Shown here: positions 1-5,429 of the stretch, in pieces
Position numbering within the stretch: the stretch's first letter is position 1
Layout of the letters: the number at the start of each line of letters is the position of its first letter
Assembly: GCA_030535815.1 (NCBI GenBank)
Contig: JAUNRD010000091.1
Location: 1 to 7,119, forward strand
Direction: 5' to 3'
DNA from: Clostridia bacterium
GTDB lineage: Bacteria; Bacillota; Clostridia; CAKSNL01; HGM11501
Length of the DNA stretch: 7,119 nucleotides
Made by a program: the position numbers and the translations under genes
Notes under the pieces: model-generated
What the model was told of the DNA's origin: nothing
What the model saw: the letters and a program-made list of their open reading frames with translations, nothing else
Databases searched by the model: none

Positions 1-1
1 A

Positions 2-154
2 TTTGCATCTGCCGCTATTTTTGGCGTGGAAAAACGGATGGGTGTCATTCTGAGCTATTGGGGATTTTGTAAAAATCCCGAGGGCGAAGAATCTCTTTTT
101 GCAGCTTGCTTGACTAAAAATGGGATATGTGATAAACTTGAAAAAAGACAGTAG
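2..154 (+). CDS. possible 3' end of an upstream gene (partial)
   Basis: The second frame is open from the window edge to a TAG at 152-154, giving 50 residues that end in ..CDKLEKRQ. The first dozen residues (FASAAIFGVEKR) look like ordinary protein, but the middle is simply the translation of the dispersed repeat at 44-96. I do not recognise the family. It may be a gene end extended by repeat insertion, or just a chance open frame. The stop lies 38 bp before the ATG of the SLH gene, so the promoter proposed at 110-138 would lie inside this frame. Confidence 0.25.
   Translation, partial: FASAAIFGVEKRMGVILSYWGFCKNPEGEESLFAACLTKNGICDKLEKRQ
44..96. repeat. dispersed GTCATTCTGAGC...GCGAAGAATCTC-type repeat with hairpin
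   Basis: The ends match the widespread bacterial interspersed sequence that reads GTCATTCTGAGC then GCGAAGAATCTC. Here the two halves are separated by a perfect hairpin, GGGATTTT (61-68), loop GTA, AAAATCCC (72-79). The outer bases ATTCT (47-51) and AGAAT (88-92) are also complementary, so the element can fold as one structure. Family membership is recalled from its typical sequence and was not searched. Confidence 0.5.
110..138 (+). promoter_or_regulatory. predicted sigma-A promoter of the SLH-protein gene
   Basis: TTGACT (110-115), a 17-bp spacer and TAAACT (133-138) form a plausible vegetative promoter, strengthened by an extended -10 TG at 130-131. Transcription would start near 145, about 50 bp before the ATG at 193. 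Confidence 0.45.
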
Positions 155-192
155 ATAAAAGATTTTTATGGTTATTGAAAGGCGGGAAATTA

Positions 193-1203
193 ATGTATAA
201 AAAAATTTTATTTTTTGTATGGATATTAGTTTTATCCGGCGCAATATTTGTATGTCAGGCAAGTGCGAACGAAGATTATAAAGCGGCATATTCATTCTGC
301 TCGTCAGAGCAAATGAGGTTTCAAAGTGAATTTGTATATGAGATAAGCGTTTCGGTAACTATTTATCCTATAAAAGATTCTGAGTATTGCTATGATTTCG
401 ATACAGAGGAAAAAAATGAAGTTGCGTACATTGTTCATTTACTTAATTCGATGAACTTAATTGATGACGGCAAGGTAATACGAGGAGCAGATATTCCCGT
501 TGTAAATATCAATATAACAACGACAGACGGCTATACTCAAAGAGTAGGTTTTGTTGCTGGACGATTTTATGATGATTCAGGCAAACAGTATGACATAGAT
601 TATACTGAATACAATCGTTTTCTCAATTTCATCTATGCATTAAAAACAAAAAAGATTATTTTAGACGATGAAGTAACTTTTGAAGCATCGGAATGGGCAA
701 AAAATGATATTGATACTGCTGTTAAAAAGGAATTGGTGCCATCTTTTAATCAAATTAATTACACCGGTAAAATAAGCCGTTTGGAAGTGTGTCAGTTAAT
801 AGATAATTTGTTAGCAAATTATGGTATAGAGGATGCAGAAACAAAGGATAATCCTTTTACTGACACAAAAGATAAAACGATAATTAATCTGTATAATTAT
901 CATATTGTTAATGGAAAAACAGAAAATGAAATTTTCCCCTATGATTATATAACAAGGGAAGAATTTGCTGAAATTTTATCGAATGTTTATGGTTTGCTTA
1001 AGGGCGAAGAAGAAACATCGGAGGAAACGACCTGTTATGTTGACCGGGAAGAAATTTCGGATTGGGCAAAGGATAGCGTGGATTTTTTAGGAAGTAAAGG
1101 CATATTAATCGGAGATACAAATAACAAATTCAGACCTAAAGAATTTATAACAAAACAAGAAGTAATAATTTCTATACTCAGACTGGCAAATATGACAGTG
1201 TGA
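193..1203 (+). CDS. secreted protein with three C-terminal S-layer homology (SLH) repeats
   Basis: The 336-residue product is exported and probably held non-covalently on the cell wall. The ATG at 193 is chosen over an in-frame TTG at 175 because AAAGGCGG (178-185) lies 7 bp upstream and the protein then starts directly with a signal peptide (MYKK, hydrophobic core, cleavage near A25 in ASAN). Residues about 26-160 form an unrecognised beta-rich domain that includes VGFVAGRFYDDSGKQY and YNRFLNFIYALKTKK. Three SLH repeats follow at about 164-210, 221-268 and 282-330. The second and third show the usual pattern of F/YxD, a G-I or H-I-V-N-G turn, FxP or FRP, and ITREE or ITKQE. In the family, SLH triplets bind pyruvylated secondary wall polysaccharide. 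No terminator is visible before the next gene. The SLH call is firm, while the role of the N-terminal domain is unknown. Confidence 0.88.
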   Translation: MYKKILFFVWILVLSGAIFVCQASANEDYKAAYSFCSSEQMRFQSEFVYEISVSVTIYPIKDSEYCYDFDTEEKNEVAYIVHLLNSMNLIDDGKVIRGADIPVVNINITTTDGYTQRVGFVAGRFYDDSGKQYDIDYTEYNRFLNFIYALKTKKIILDDEVTFEASEWAKNDIDTAVKKELVPSFNQINYTGKISRLEVCQLIDNLLANYGIEDAETKDNPFTDTKDKTIINLYNYHIVNGKTENEIFPYDYITREEFAEILSNVYGLLKGEEETSEETTCYVDREEISDWAKDSVDFLGSKGILIGDTNNKFRPKEFITKQEVIISILRLANMTV

Positions 1204-1211
1204 CAGTTGGC

Positions 1212-1244
1212 TTGACAACAGTGCTATTTGCGGCCTGATAAAAT
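1212..1244 (+). promoter_or_regulatory. possible promoter of the isomerase gene (non-ideal spacing)
   Basis: A perfect TTGACA (1212-1217) precedes an extended -10, TGA-TAAAAT (-10 at 1239-1244), but the spacer is 21 bp instead of about 17. Either the extended -10 works largely alone or an activator compensates. It begins 9 bp after the SLH gene stop. Confidence 0.35.
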
Positions 1245-1285
1245 AGAACGAAATTTTTTTGACGGATAATCAAGGAGGAAAATTC

Positions 1286-2161
1286 ATGATAATCGGAAAA
1301 ACAAACAGCGAATTTCTTGAAAAAGAAAGGGAAGACGGGAAAAGACGGCACACCGACTATGAGAAAATGAAGGCTTTAGGTTATGGTGCATCCGACTTTC
1401 AGCATCTTGCATATTATAAAAGCTTTTTAATCGCCGAAGCCTCCGATGAAGAATTTAAGGAATTTCTTACGGAAGAAAGACGCCTTGCGGAAAAAGCGGG
1501 AATACATATAAATCAGATACACGGCCCCTGGCCTGTACACGACGAAGCAACCGAAGACCGCCCGAAAAATGTTATGCATATGAAAAAGTGCATAGACGGG
1601 GCAAGCTTACTTGGGGCAGATACCGTTGTTTATCACCCCGTAATGCCCGAGGGCTGGGGCACGGAAACGGATGAAGCTTTTGCCTTTAGCATGAACGTAA
1701 AGGTATTTACCGAAGTGGGGCTTTATGCCAGGGAGCGCGGAATAAATGTGGCAATCGAAAACCTGCCTTTCAGGAATATCTCCCTTGCAAGAACGGAAAA
1801 TATAAGAAAGCTTGTTGATGAAATTAATATGCCTAATGTGGGAATCTGCCTTGATACGGGACACGTTTTATCAATGAAGCTTAATCTCCCCGAGGCTGTG
1901 AAGGTGGCAAATGAAAAGCTTTTCTGCCTTCACGTTCACGACAACCGCGGGGCGTGGGACGACACCCATCAGGTACCCTTCCTTTGTTCGTGTGTGTGGT
2001 ACGAATTTATGGATGCACTTAAGGAAATAGGCTACAAAGGCGTTTTATCTTTAGAGTCGGGTGCAATGGGCTTTCATAAAATGCCGCCCCATCTTTCCGA
2101 AATGTTTTTGAAGTTTGAAGCAGAAACCGCAAAGTATCTTGCGGGCCTGATGGATGAATAA
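1286..2161 (+). CDS. sugar phosphate isomerase/epimerase family TIM-barrel protein (AP endonuclease 2-like)
   Basis: The 291-residue protein belongs to the xylose-isomerase-like TIM-barrel superfamily. These proteins bind a divalent metal and isomerise or epimerise sugars, inositols or related polyols in the cytoplasm. Metal and catalytic positions can be followed along the barrel: H80 (QIHGPW), H117 (VVYHPVMPEGW), E158 (VAIENLPF), D190 and H193 (GICLDTGH), H216 and H218 (LHVHDNRG), D226 and H228 (DDTH) and E257 (LSLESG). All are present, so the enzyme should be active. The substrate cannot be told from sequence. The ATG at 1286 is preferred to an in-frame TTG at 1259 because AAGGAGG (1272-1278) is 7 bp upstream. 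It has no signal peptide and appears monocistronic, with a possible promoter before it and a strong terminator after it. Its link to the surrounding surface-protein genes is unclear. Confidence 0.9.
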   Translation: MIIGKTNSEFLEKEREDGKRRHTDYEKMKALGYGASDFQHLAYYKSFLIAEASDEEFKEFLTEERRLAEKAGIHINQIHGPWPVHDEATEDRPKNVMHMKKCIDGASLLGADTVVYHPVMPEGWGTETDEAFAFSMNVKVFTEVGLYARERGINVAIENLPFRNISLARTENIRKLVDEINMPNVGICLDTGHVLSMKLNLPEAVKVANEKLFCLHVHDNRGAWDDTHQVPFLCSCVWYEFMDALKEIGYKGVLSLESGAMGFHKMPPHLSEMFLKFEAETAKYLAGLMDE

Positions 2162-2173
2162 GTAAGAATTATC

Positions 2174-2206
2174 CCCCCGAGGCTTTTGCTTCGGGGGCTG
2201 TTTTTA
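2174..2206 (+). terminator. rho-independent terminator of the isomerase gene
   Basis: The stem is CCCCCGAGGC (2174-2183) with GCTTCGGGGG (2188-2197), 10 bp including one G-T wobble, around a TTTT loop. It is followed by CTG and a T-rich tail (2201-2205). It starts 12 bp after the TAA. Confidence 0.9.
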
Positions 2207-2235
2207 TTGACAAAAACGGAAAACTGGTATATAGT
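2207..2235 (+). promoter_or_regulatory. near-consensus sigma-A promoter before the headless protease
   Basis: TTGACA (2207-2212), a 17-bp spacer and TATAGT (2230-2235) match consensus at 11 of 12 positions. It directly follows the isomerase terminator, as expected for a new transcription unit, with start near 2242. An RBS (GGAGG, 2277-2281) and an ATG (2289) follow. Confidence 0.65.
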
Positions 2236-2287
2236 GAAAAAAGAAAAATAACTTATTTCGCTGAAAAAGCAGCTTTGGAGGCACTTT

Positions 2288-3280
2288 GATGAAAAACTTG
2301 ATGTGGCTATAATCAGAGTTGGTAAGGGTTCAAAAGCCGGAAAAACGGTTCACGGTTTTTCTGCAGTTGCACTCGGAAACAGCGACAATATAAAAGCGGG
2401 GCAGATAGTTTATGCTCCGGGAAGTCCGAAGGGACTGCTGAACACAATTTCAAACGGTATTATCAGTAATACGCATCAGGTTGTGGGAGAAGAAAACTTT
2501 ATTCAGATTACAGCCGCTATTTCTCACGGTTCAAGCGGCGGCGCACTGGTTAATGAATACGGAGAAGTTTTGGGTATAACATCTGCCGGAGTGGAAGGTG
2601 CCCGGAATATCGGCTTTGCCATACCGATTAATATCATAAGCGCATTCGATTTGACTAAAGAGGGCGTATCTTATGCGGAATTTGCCGAGGCAGGAAATCA
2701 GTCTACAATAGTATTGTCTGACGAGGATATAGAGCTATCTGTTGGTGAGACTAAAGAAATTCTGGTATATGCGGATGGTAAAGGCGAAGACTGGTCTATA
2801 TATTGGGACACAAAAGAAAAAAATATAGTTTCCTGTGATTGGGGAGACTGGCTGGAAGATTATGAGTCTATATGTTATTTGAAAATAACCGGTCTTAAGG
2901 TAGGTATAGCCAAGGTTACGATATCCTCGGATGTGGATTTTAAGGGCGTCGATATTACGGTACACGTGAAAAAACCGAAATATGAGTTATATCCGAGTTT
3001 GTGTACTAAAGTGCCCACATACACCTCGATTACGGGGATAAAATGCACGGAAAGCGAAAGAGTAGAGAGTTTTTCTGTTTACACCTATAATTATTACGGC
3101 ATAGATGATGTACAAAGATATGTGGATTATTTGCTGGATAACGGGTTTGAACTATATGATAAAGAAATATTAAAGGATGAGGCAAGATACTATTATGCGA
3201 CTCCGGACAATAATCTTATAGGAATTATGATTGACTATAAGTGGGAAGAAGTTTATTTATACATTCCGTATTCTAAATAA
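2288..3280 (+). pseudogene. 5'-truncated trypsin-like (HtrA/S1-type) serine protease with Ig-like domain
   Basis: Homology begins abruptly at 2288 with DEKLDVAII, the region around the catalytic Asp of trypsin-like proteases. The only in-frame start is a GTG at 2303, which has no RBS at usable distance and no in-frame ATG nearby. Counted from that GTG (325 residues), the catalytic Ser is S78 in SHGSSGGALVNEYG, followed by the barrel end GFAIPINII (104-112). A bacterial Ig-like (BIG2-type) domain covers about 136-222 (LSVGETKEI and LKITGLKVGIAKVTI). An unrecognised C-terminal domain starting around VPTYTSITGIKC covers about 228-322. The signal peptide, first barrel and catalytic His of a normal secreted protease are missing, so the product would be inactive and cytoplasmic. 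The downstream part has no internal stop, so the damage is probably recent, or it is an assembly error. A new function for the remainder cannot be excluded. Confidence 0.7.
2289..2312 (+). other. 7-codon minicistron occupying the original start site
   Basis: GGAGG (2277-2281) sits 7 bp before an ATG at 2289, but this frame reads only MKNLMWL before a TAA. It overlaps the start of the protease homology in a different frame. The most likely reading is the leftover start codon of the deleted protease; translation as a leader peptide is possible but unsupported. Confidence 0.4.
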
Positions 3281-3286
3281 AAAATG

Positions 3287-3323
3287 AAAAAACAGGTCCG
3301 AATCGATTCGGACCTGTTTTTTT
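3287..3323. terminator. bidirectional rho-independent terminator
   Basis: This is a 36-bp perfect palindrome (3287-3322) centred between 3304 and 3305. The arms read AACAGGTCCGAA and TTCGGACCTGTT, with A-tract and T-tract outer ends, so it can end transcription on either strand. It isolates the protease remnant from the recombinase gene. Confidence 0.92.
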
Positions 3324-3331
3324 GCAAAATG

Positions 3332-3360
3332 TTCATTTCCCTTGCCTTTAGGGTTATAAT
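3332..3360 (+). promoter_or_regulatory. predicted promoter of the recombinase gene
   Basis: A perfect TATAAT (3355-3360) follows a weak -35 (TTCATT, 3332-3337) at 17 bp. Transcription would start near 3367, leaving a short leader of about 24 nt before the ATG at 3391. The weak -35 suggests modest expression. Confidence 0.5.
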
Positions 3361-3390
3361 AATATAAAAAGCCTGAAAGGAAGTTTAAAA

Positions 3391-4230
3391 ATGAAATTTA
3401 TTACTGATGAAATGGTGCAACGATTTAAGGTTTATCTTTCTGAAGAAGAAAAAAGCGACAACACTGTAGAAAAATATATGCGCGACATCCGCTTTTTTCG
3501 GGAGTGGCTATGCGGAAAGGGAATTGATAAATCCGTAGTGCTTGATTATAAAAAGGCGCTTTGCAGAAAGTATGCACCGAGGAGCGTAAATTCCGTTTTG
3601 TCGTCTGTAAATGCGTTGTTTATATTTATGGGTTGGTATGAGCTTAAAGCGAAAATGCTGAAAATTCAGCGCAGGATATTTGCAGACAGCGAGAAGGAAC
3701 TTACGAAAAATGAATATGAAAGGTTACTTTCGGTATCATACGACAGAGGGAATAAAAGACTGTACTATCTTATGCAGACCATCGGAAGCACAGGCATCAG
3801 GATTTCAGAACTTAAATATATAACGGTTGATGCCGTAAATCAAGGGCAGACAACAATAAACTGCAAAGGTAAAATACGACAGGTTTTTTTGCCGAAACAA
3901 CTATGCAAAATGTTAAAAGCATATATAAAACAACAGCATATAAAAAGTGGCTCGGTGTTCATAACCAAAAGCGGAAAACCTCTTGACCGTAGCACAATTT
4001 GGAAAATGCTCAAAGGCTTATGTGAAAGTGCCGATGTTGCACGACGTAAAGTCTTTCCTCATAATTTTCGCCATCTTTTTGCCAAAACATTTTATTCGCT
4101 TCGAAAAGATATTGTAAGACTTGCTGACATTTTGGGACATTCAAGCATTGAAACCACCCGCATATATACAGTTGAAAGTGGTGATGTGCATAAAAGGCAA
4201 CTTCAAAAGCTCGGACTTTTAAGATGCTAA
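3391..4230 (+). CDS. tyrosine recombinase, likely DNA invertase of the adjacent switch
   Basis: The 279-residue protein has the two-domain layout of XerC/D-type tyrosine recombinases: an N-terminal SAM-like core-binding domain (about 5-90) and a catalytic domain (about 105-265). The full catalytic set is visible: R137 (GSTGIRISEL), K161 (CKGKIRQVFLP), H224 and R227 (PHNFRHLF), H250 (LGHSSIETT) and nucleophile Y259 (TRIYT). The ATG at 3391 has AAAGGAAG (3376-3383) 7 bp upstream. The stop lies only 10 bp before the left inverted repeat of a 263-bp invertible segment, so the recombinase most likely cuts those repeats. No excisionase, tRNA attachment site or phage genes are present, which argues against a prophage integrase. 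Its 3' end would be covered by antisense RNA when the switch promoter points left. Confidence 0.93.
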   Translation: MKFITDEMVQRFKVYLSEEEKSDNTVEKYMRDIRFFREWLCGKGIDKSVVLDYKKALCRKYAPRSVNSVLSSVNALFIFMGWYELKAKMLKIQRRIFADSEKELTKNEYERLLSVSYDRGNKRLYYLMQTIGSTGIRISELKYITVDAVNQGQTTINCKGKIRQVFLPKQLCKMLKAYIKQQHIKSGSVFITKSGKPLDRSTIWKMLKGLCESADVARRKVFPHNFRHLFAKTFYSLRKDIVRLADILGHSSIETTRIYTVESGDVHKRQLQKLGLLRC

Positions 4231-4240
4231 AATGAAAAAA

Positions 4241-4268
4241 CAACATAATAGAAATTATGTTGTAAATA
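4241..4268 (+). repeat. left inverted repeat (recombination site) of the DNA switch
   Basis: This 28-bp sequence recurs as an exact reverse complement at 4476-4503. It contains its own dyad, CAACATAAT (4241-4249), AGAA, ATTATGTTG (4254-4262), as expected for two recombinase monomers bound around an asymmetric core. The remaining TAAATA (4263-4268) is also matched. Confidence 0.93.
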
Positions 4269-4286
4269 ATATCTTATACATAAATA

Positions 4287-4315
4287 ATTTTAACATTTAA
4301 GAACTTTGATGTCAA
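4287..4315 (-). promoter_or_regulatory. switch promoter, currently facing the recombinase
   Basis: On the minus strand, TTGACA (4315-4310), a 17-bp spacer and TAAAAT (4292-4287) match consensus at 11 of 12 positions, with an extended -10 TGT. It is the best promoter inside the invertible segment. Here it would transcribe out through the left repeat and antisense to the 3' end of the recombinase gene; after inversion it would drive the regulator. Confidence 0.82.
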
Positions 4316-4324
4316 GGTTATAAT
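4297..4324 (+). promoter_or_regulatory. possible rightward promoter inside the switch
   Basis: TTAAGA (4297-4302), a 16-bp spacer and perfect TATAAT (4319-4324) could form a weaker promoter divergent from, and overlapping, the leftward one. In this orientation its transcript would meet the hairpin at 4363-4401 before reaching the regulator. Confidence 0.35.
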
Positions 4325-4362
4325 AAGAAAAAATATCACGAAAATTAATTTTTTGTAAGCGG

Positions 4363-4405
4363 AATAAGACCAATGCAATAAATTTGGGCATTGGTCTTAT
4401 TTGTT
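4363..4405 (+). terminator. hairpin within the switch, probable terminator or attenuator
   Basis: AATAAGACCAATGC (4363-4376) pairs perfectly with GCATTGGTCTTATT (4388-4401) around an 11-nt loop. On the + strand the 3' arm ends in a T-rich run (TTATTTGTTG), a modest U-tract. It would block rightward read-through into the regulator in the present orientation. A protein-binding dyad is the alternative. Confidence 0.6.
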
Positions 4406-4475
4406 GTACTCGTTTTTGTTATATAATTGATATTAAAAAGCCATTTAAATGCATAACATAACTGATGAGCGCATA

Positions 4476-4503
4476 TATTTACAACATAATTTCTATTATG
4501 TTG
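4476..4503 (-). repeat. right inverted repeat (recombination site) of the DNA switch
   Basis: This is the exact reverse complement of 4241-4268: TATTTA, then CAACATAAT (4482-4490), TTCT, ATTATGTTG (4495-4503). The central TTCT against AGAA in the left copy fixes the sites as head-to-head, which favours inversion over deletion. It lies in the leader of the regulator, 28 bp before its ATG. Confidence 0.93.
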
Positions 4504-4531
4504 CAAATATACGAAAGGAAGAATGTGCAGT

Positions 4532-5335
4532 ATGCATGTGGCTTACATAGGCGAAAATGAAAATGAGCAGACACGATTTATTGATACGTGCAAAAGTATA
4601 GCGATAATCAGAAGTGCAATGTGTTTTCAAAGCCTGAATGATTTTCTTGAGAAAGAAAGAGAGAGAGGAAAACCTGAACTGATATTTCTCAGTATGGATA
4701 AAAAGGATAATAATATTGGTAAAATGTCAGAGAGCATCGGGACAAGATGTGGCAAGTGTGAAACGGCAATAATTGCGGAAGATGAAAGCTTGGCATTTAA
4801 CGCTTTCAGGGCAGGCGTGTTCGGATATCTCCTTAAATCATACGAAAAGGATGATGTTCTTAGGGTGGTGGAAAGATATATGAAAAAAAGAGCATCGCAA
4901 GATGAAAAGGTTTTTATTAAAACATTCGGCAGATTTGATGTATTTAAGGGGAACCGTGCAATATATTTTTCCAACAAAAAATCCAAGGAGCTTCTCGCAA
5001 TGCTTGTGGACAGGCATGGGGGCTGTGTGACGATGGAGCAAATTATAGATAATTTATGGGAAGAGCGAGCATTTGACGAGTGTACAAAAGCTTTGTACAG
5101 GATAGCTCTTAAAAATTTGAGGGATACACTGAAAGACGAAGGGTGTGTACATATATTAAAGGAAAGGCGTGGGCAAAGGAGCATAAATACTGACGAAGTT
5201 ATATGTGATTACTTTGAATTTCTCAAAAATCCGGAAGCTATGTCGGCTGAATTTTGCGGCGAATATATGAGCGATTATGCATGGGGAGAGTATACGCTGG
5301 CACATCTTATGGAAAAAAGCAAAAAAATTTTTTAA
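4532..5335 (+). CDS. response-regulator-like SARP/OmpR-type transcription factor with degenerate receiver
   Basis: The 267-residue product is a predicted DNA-binding activator. Residues about 1-118 have a CheY-like receiver pattern (MHVAYIGENEN, PELIFLS, AIIAEDES, GVFGYLLKSYEKDDVLRVVERYM). The phospho-acceptor position is Ser54, the acidic pocket near the N terminus is not the usual DD/ED, and only Lys102 is kept, so control by phosphorylation is unlikely. A winged helix follows at about 126-215 (VFIKTFGRFDVF, KKSKELLAMLVDRHGGCVT, IIDNLWEE, ILKERRGQRSI). The tail at about 222-260 (CDYFEFL, EFCGEYMSDYAW) resembles the start of a BTAD domain, as in SARP activators. The ATG at 4532 is preferred because AAAGGAAG (4514-4521) is 10 bp away; an in-frame ATG at 4523 is only 1 bp from it. 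With no fixed promoter upstream, expression should depend on the switch at 4241-4503. Its likely target is the promoter at 5348-5381. Confidence 0.82.
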   Translation: MHVAYIGENENEQTRFIDTCKSIAIIRSAMCFQSLNDFLEKERERGKPELIFLSMDKKDNNIGKMSESIGTRCGKCETAIIAEDESLAFNAFRAGVFGYLLKSYEKDDVLRVVERYMKKRASQDEKVFIKTFGRFDVFKGNRAIYFSNKKSKELLAMLVDRHGGCVTMEQIIDNLWEERAFDECTKALYRIALKNLRDTLKDEGCVHILKERRGQRSINTDEVICDYFEFLKNPEAMSAEFCGEYMSDYAWGEYTLAHLMEKSKKIF

Positions 5336-5347
5336 AACTCTTTGTTT

Positions 5348-5367
5348 TTTTACCTTAATTTTACCTT
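5348..5367 (+). promoter_or_regulatory. direct-repeat operator, candidate SARP/OmpR-type activator site
   Basis: TTTTACCTT occurs at 5348-5356 and again at 5359-5367, an 11-bp period that puts both on the same helix face. The second copy ends exactly 8 bp before the -10 at 5376. SARP activators are known to bind heptameric direct repeats 11 or 22 bp apart whose 3' copy lies 8 bp from the -10. The regulator encoded just upstream is the obvious candidate binder. Confidence 0.6.
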
Positions 5368-5372
5368 GCCGG

Positions 5373-5381
5373 TGCTATAAT
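5373..5381 (+). promoter_or_regulatory. extended -10 promoter of the secreted-protein gene, no clear -35
   Basis: TGC-TATAAT is a perfect extended -10 (TATAAT at 5376-5381). Positions 5352-5359, where a -35 should be, hold no TTGACA-like hexamer and overlap the direct repeats, suggesting an activator-dependent promoter. Transcription would start near 5388, leaving a leader of about 124 nt. Confidence 0.7.
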
Positions 5382-5429
5382 GCAACAAGAATTTCCTTAT
5401 ATGGAATAAATCTATATTAAGTACATAAT

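Larger units (their letters stand above)
4241..4503. other. 263-bp invertible promoter segment (phase-variation switch), OFF orientation here
   Basis: The segment lies between a tyrosine recombinase and a regulator gene and is bounded by perfect 28-bp inverted repeats with 207 bp between them. Inside, there is a near-consensus promoter facing left (4287-4315) and a strong hairpin (4363-4401). Inversion maps position x to 4744-x. The promoter -10 would move to 4452-4457 on the + strand, with start near 4464, giving a leader of about 68 nt before the ATG at 4532. The hairpin would move to 4343-4381, behind the promoter. In the orientation shown, the promoter points away from the regulator and the hairpin stands in the path of rightward transcription. 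No gene is seen in this stretch. Actual inversion has not been shown. Confidence 0.85.

Noticed and set aside
175..192. TTG start for the SLH protein
   Set aside because: The ATG at 193 has a well-placed RBS that the TTG start would overlap, and it gives a cleaner signal peptide.
3391..4230. Recombinase as a prophage or conjugative-element integrase
   Set aside because: No excisionase, tRNA or att-like direct repeats, or other mobile genes are seen, while perfect inverted repeats lie directly beside it.
4422..4427. Second rightward TATAAT inside the switch, downstream of the hairpin
   Set aside because: There is no -35 resemblance at 15-18 bp and the region is very AT-rich; if real it would allow OFF-state leakage, but I cannot support it.
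4523..4531. Upstream ATG for the regulator
   Set aside because: It is only 1 bp from the AAAGGAAG ribosome binding site; the ATG at 4532 has workable spacing and starts like a receiver domain.
5081..5099. Palindrome TGTACAAA-AGC-TTTGTACA inside the regulator gene
   Set aside because: It encodes conserved-looking helix residues (CTKALYR) and is most likely a coincidence of codons; no matching site appears at a promoter apart from the shorter TTGTACAA at 5445.
4627..5184. Long minus-strand open frame opposite the regulator
   Set aside because: It is rich in Ser and Leu with low-complexity composition typical of the antisense of an AT-rich gene, has no convincing RBS, and lies inside a well-supported + strand gene.
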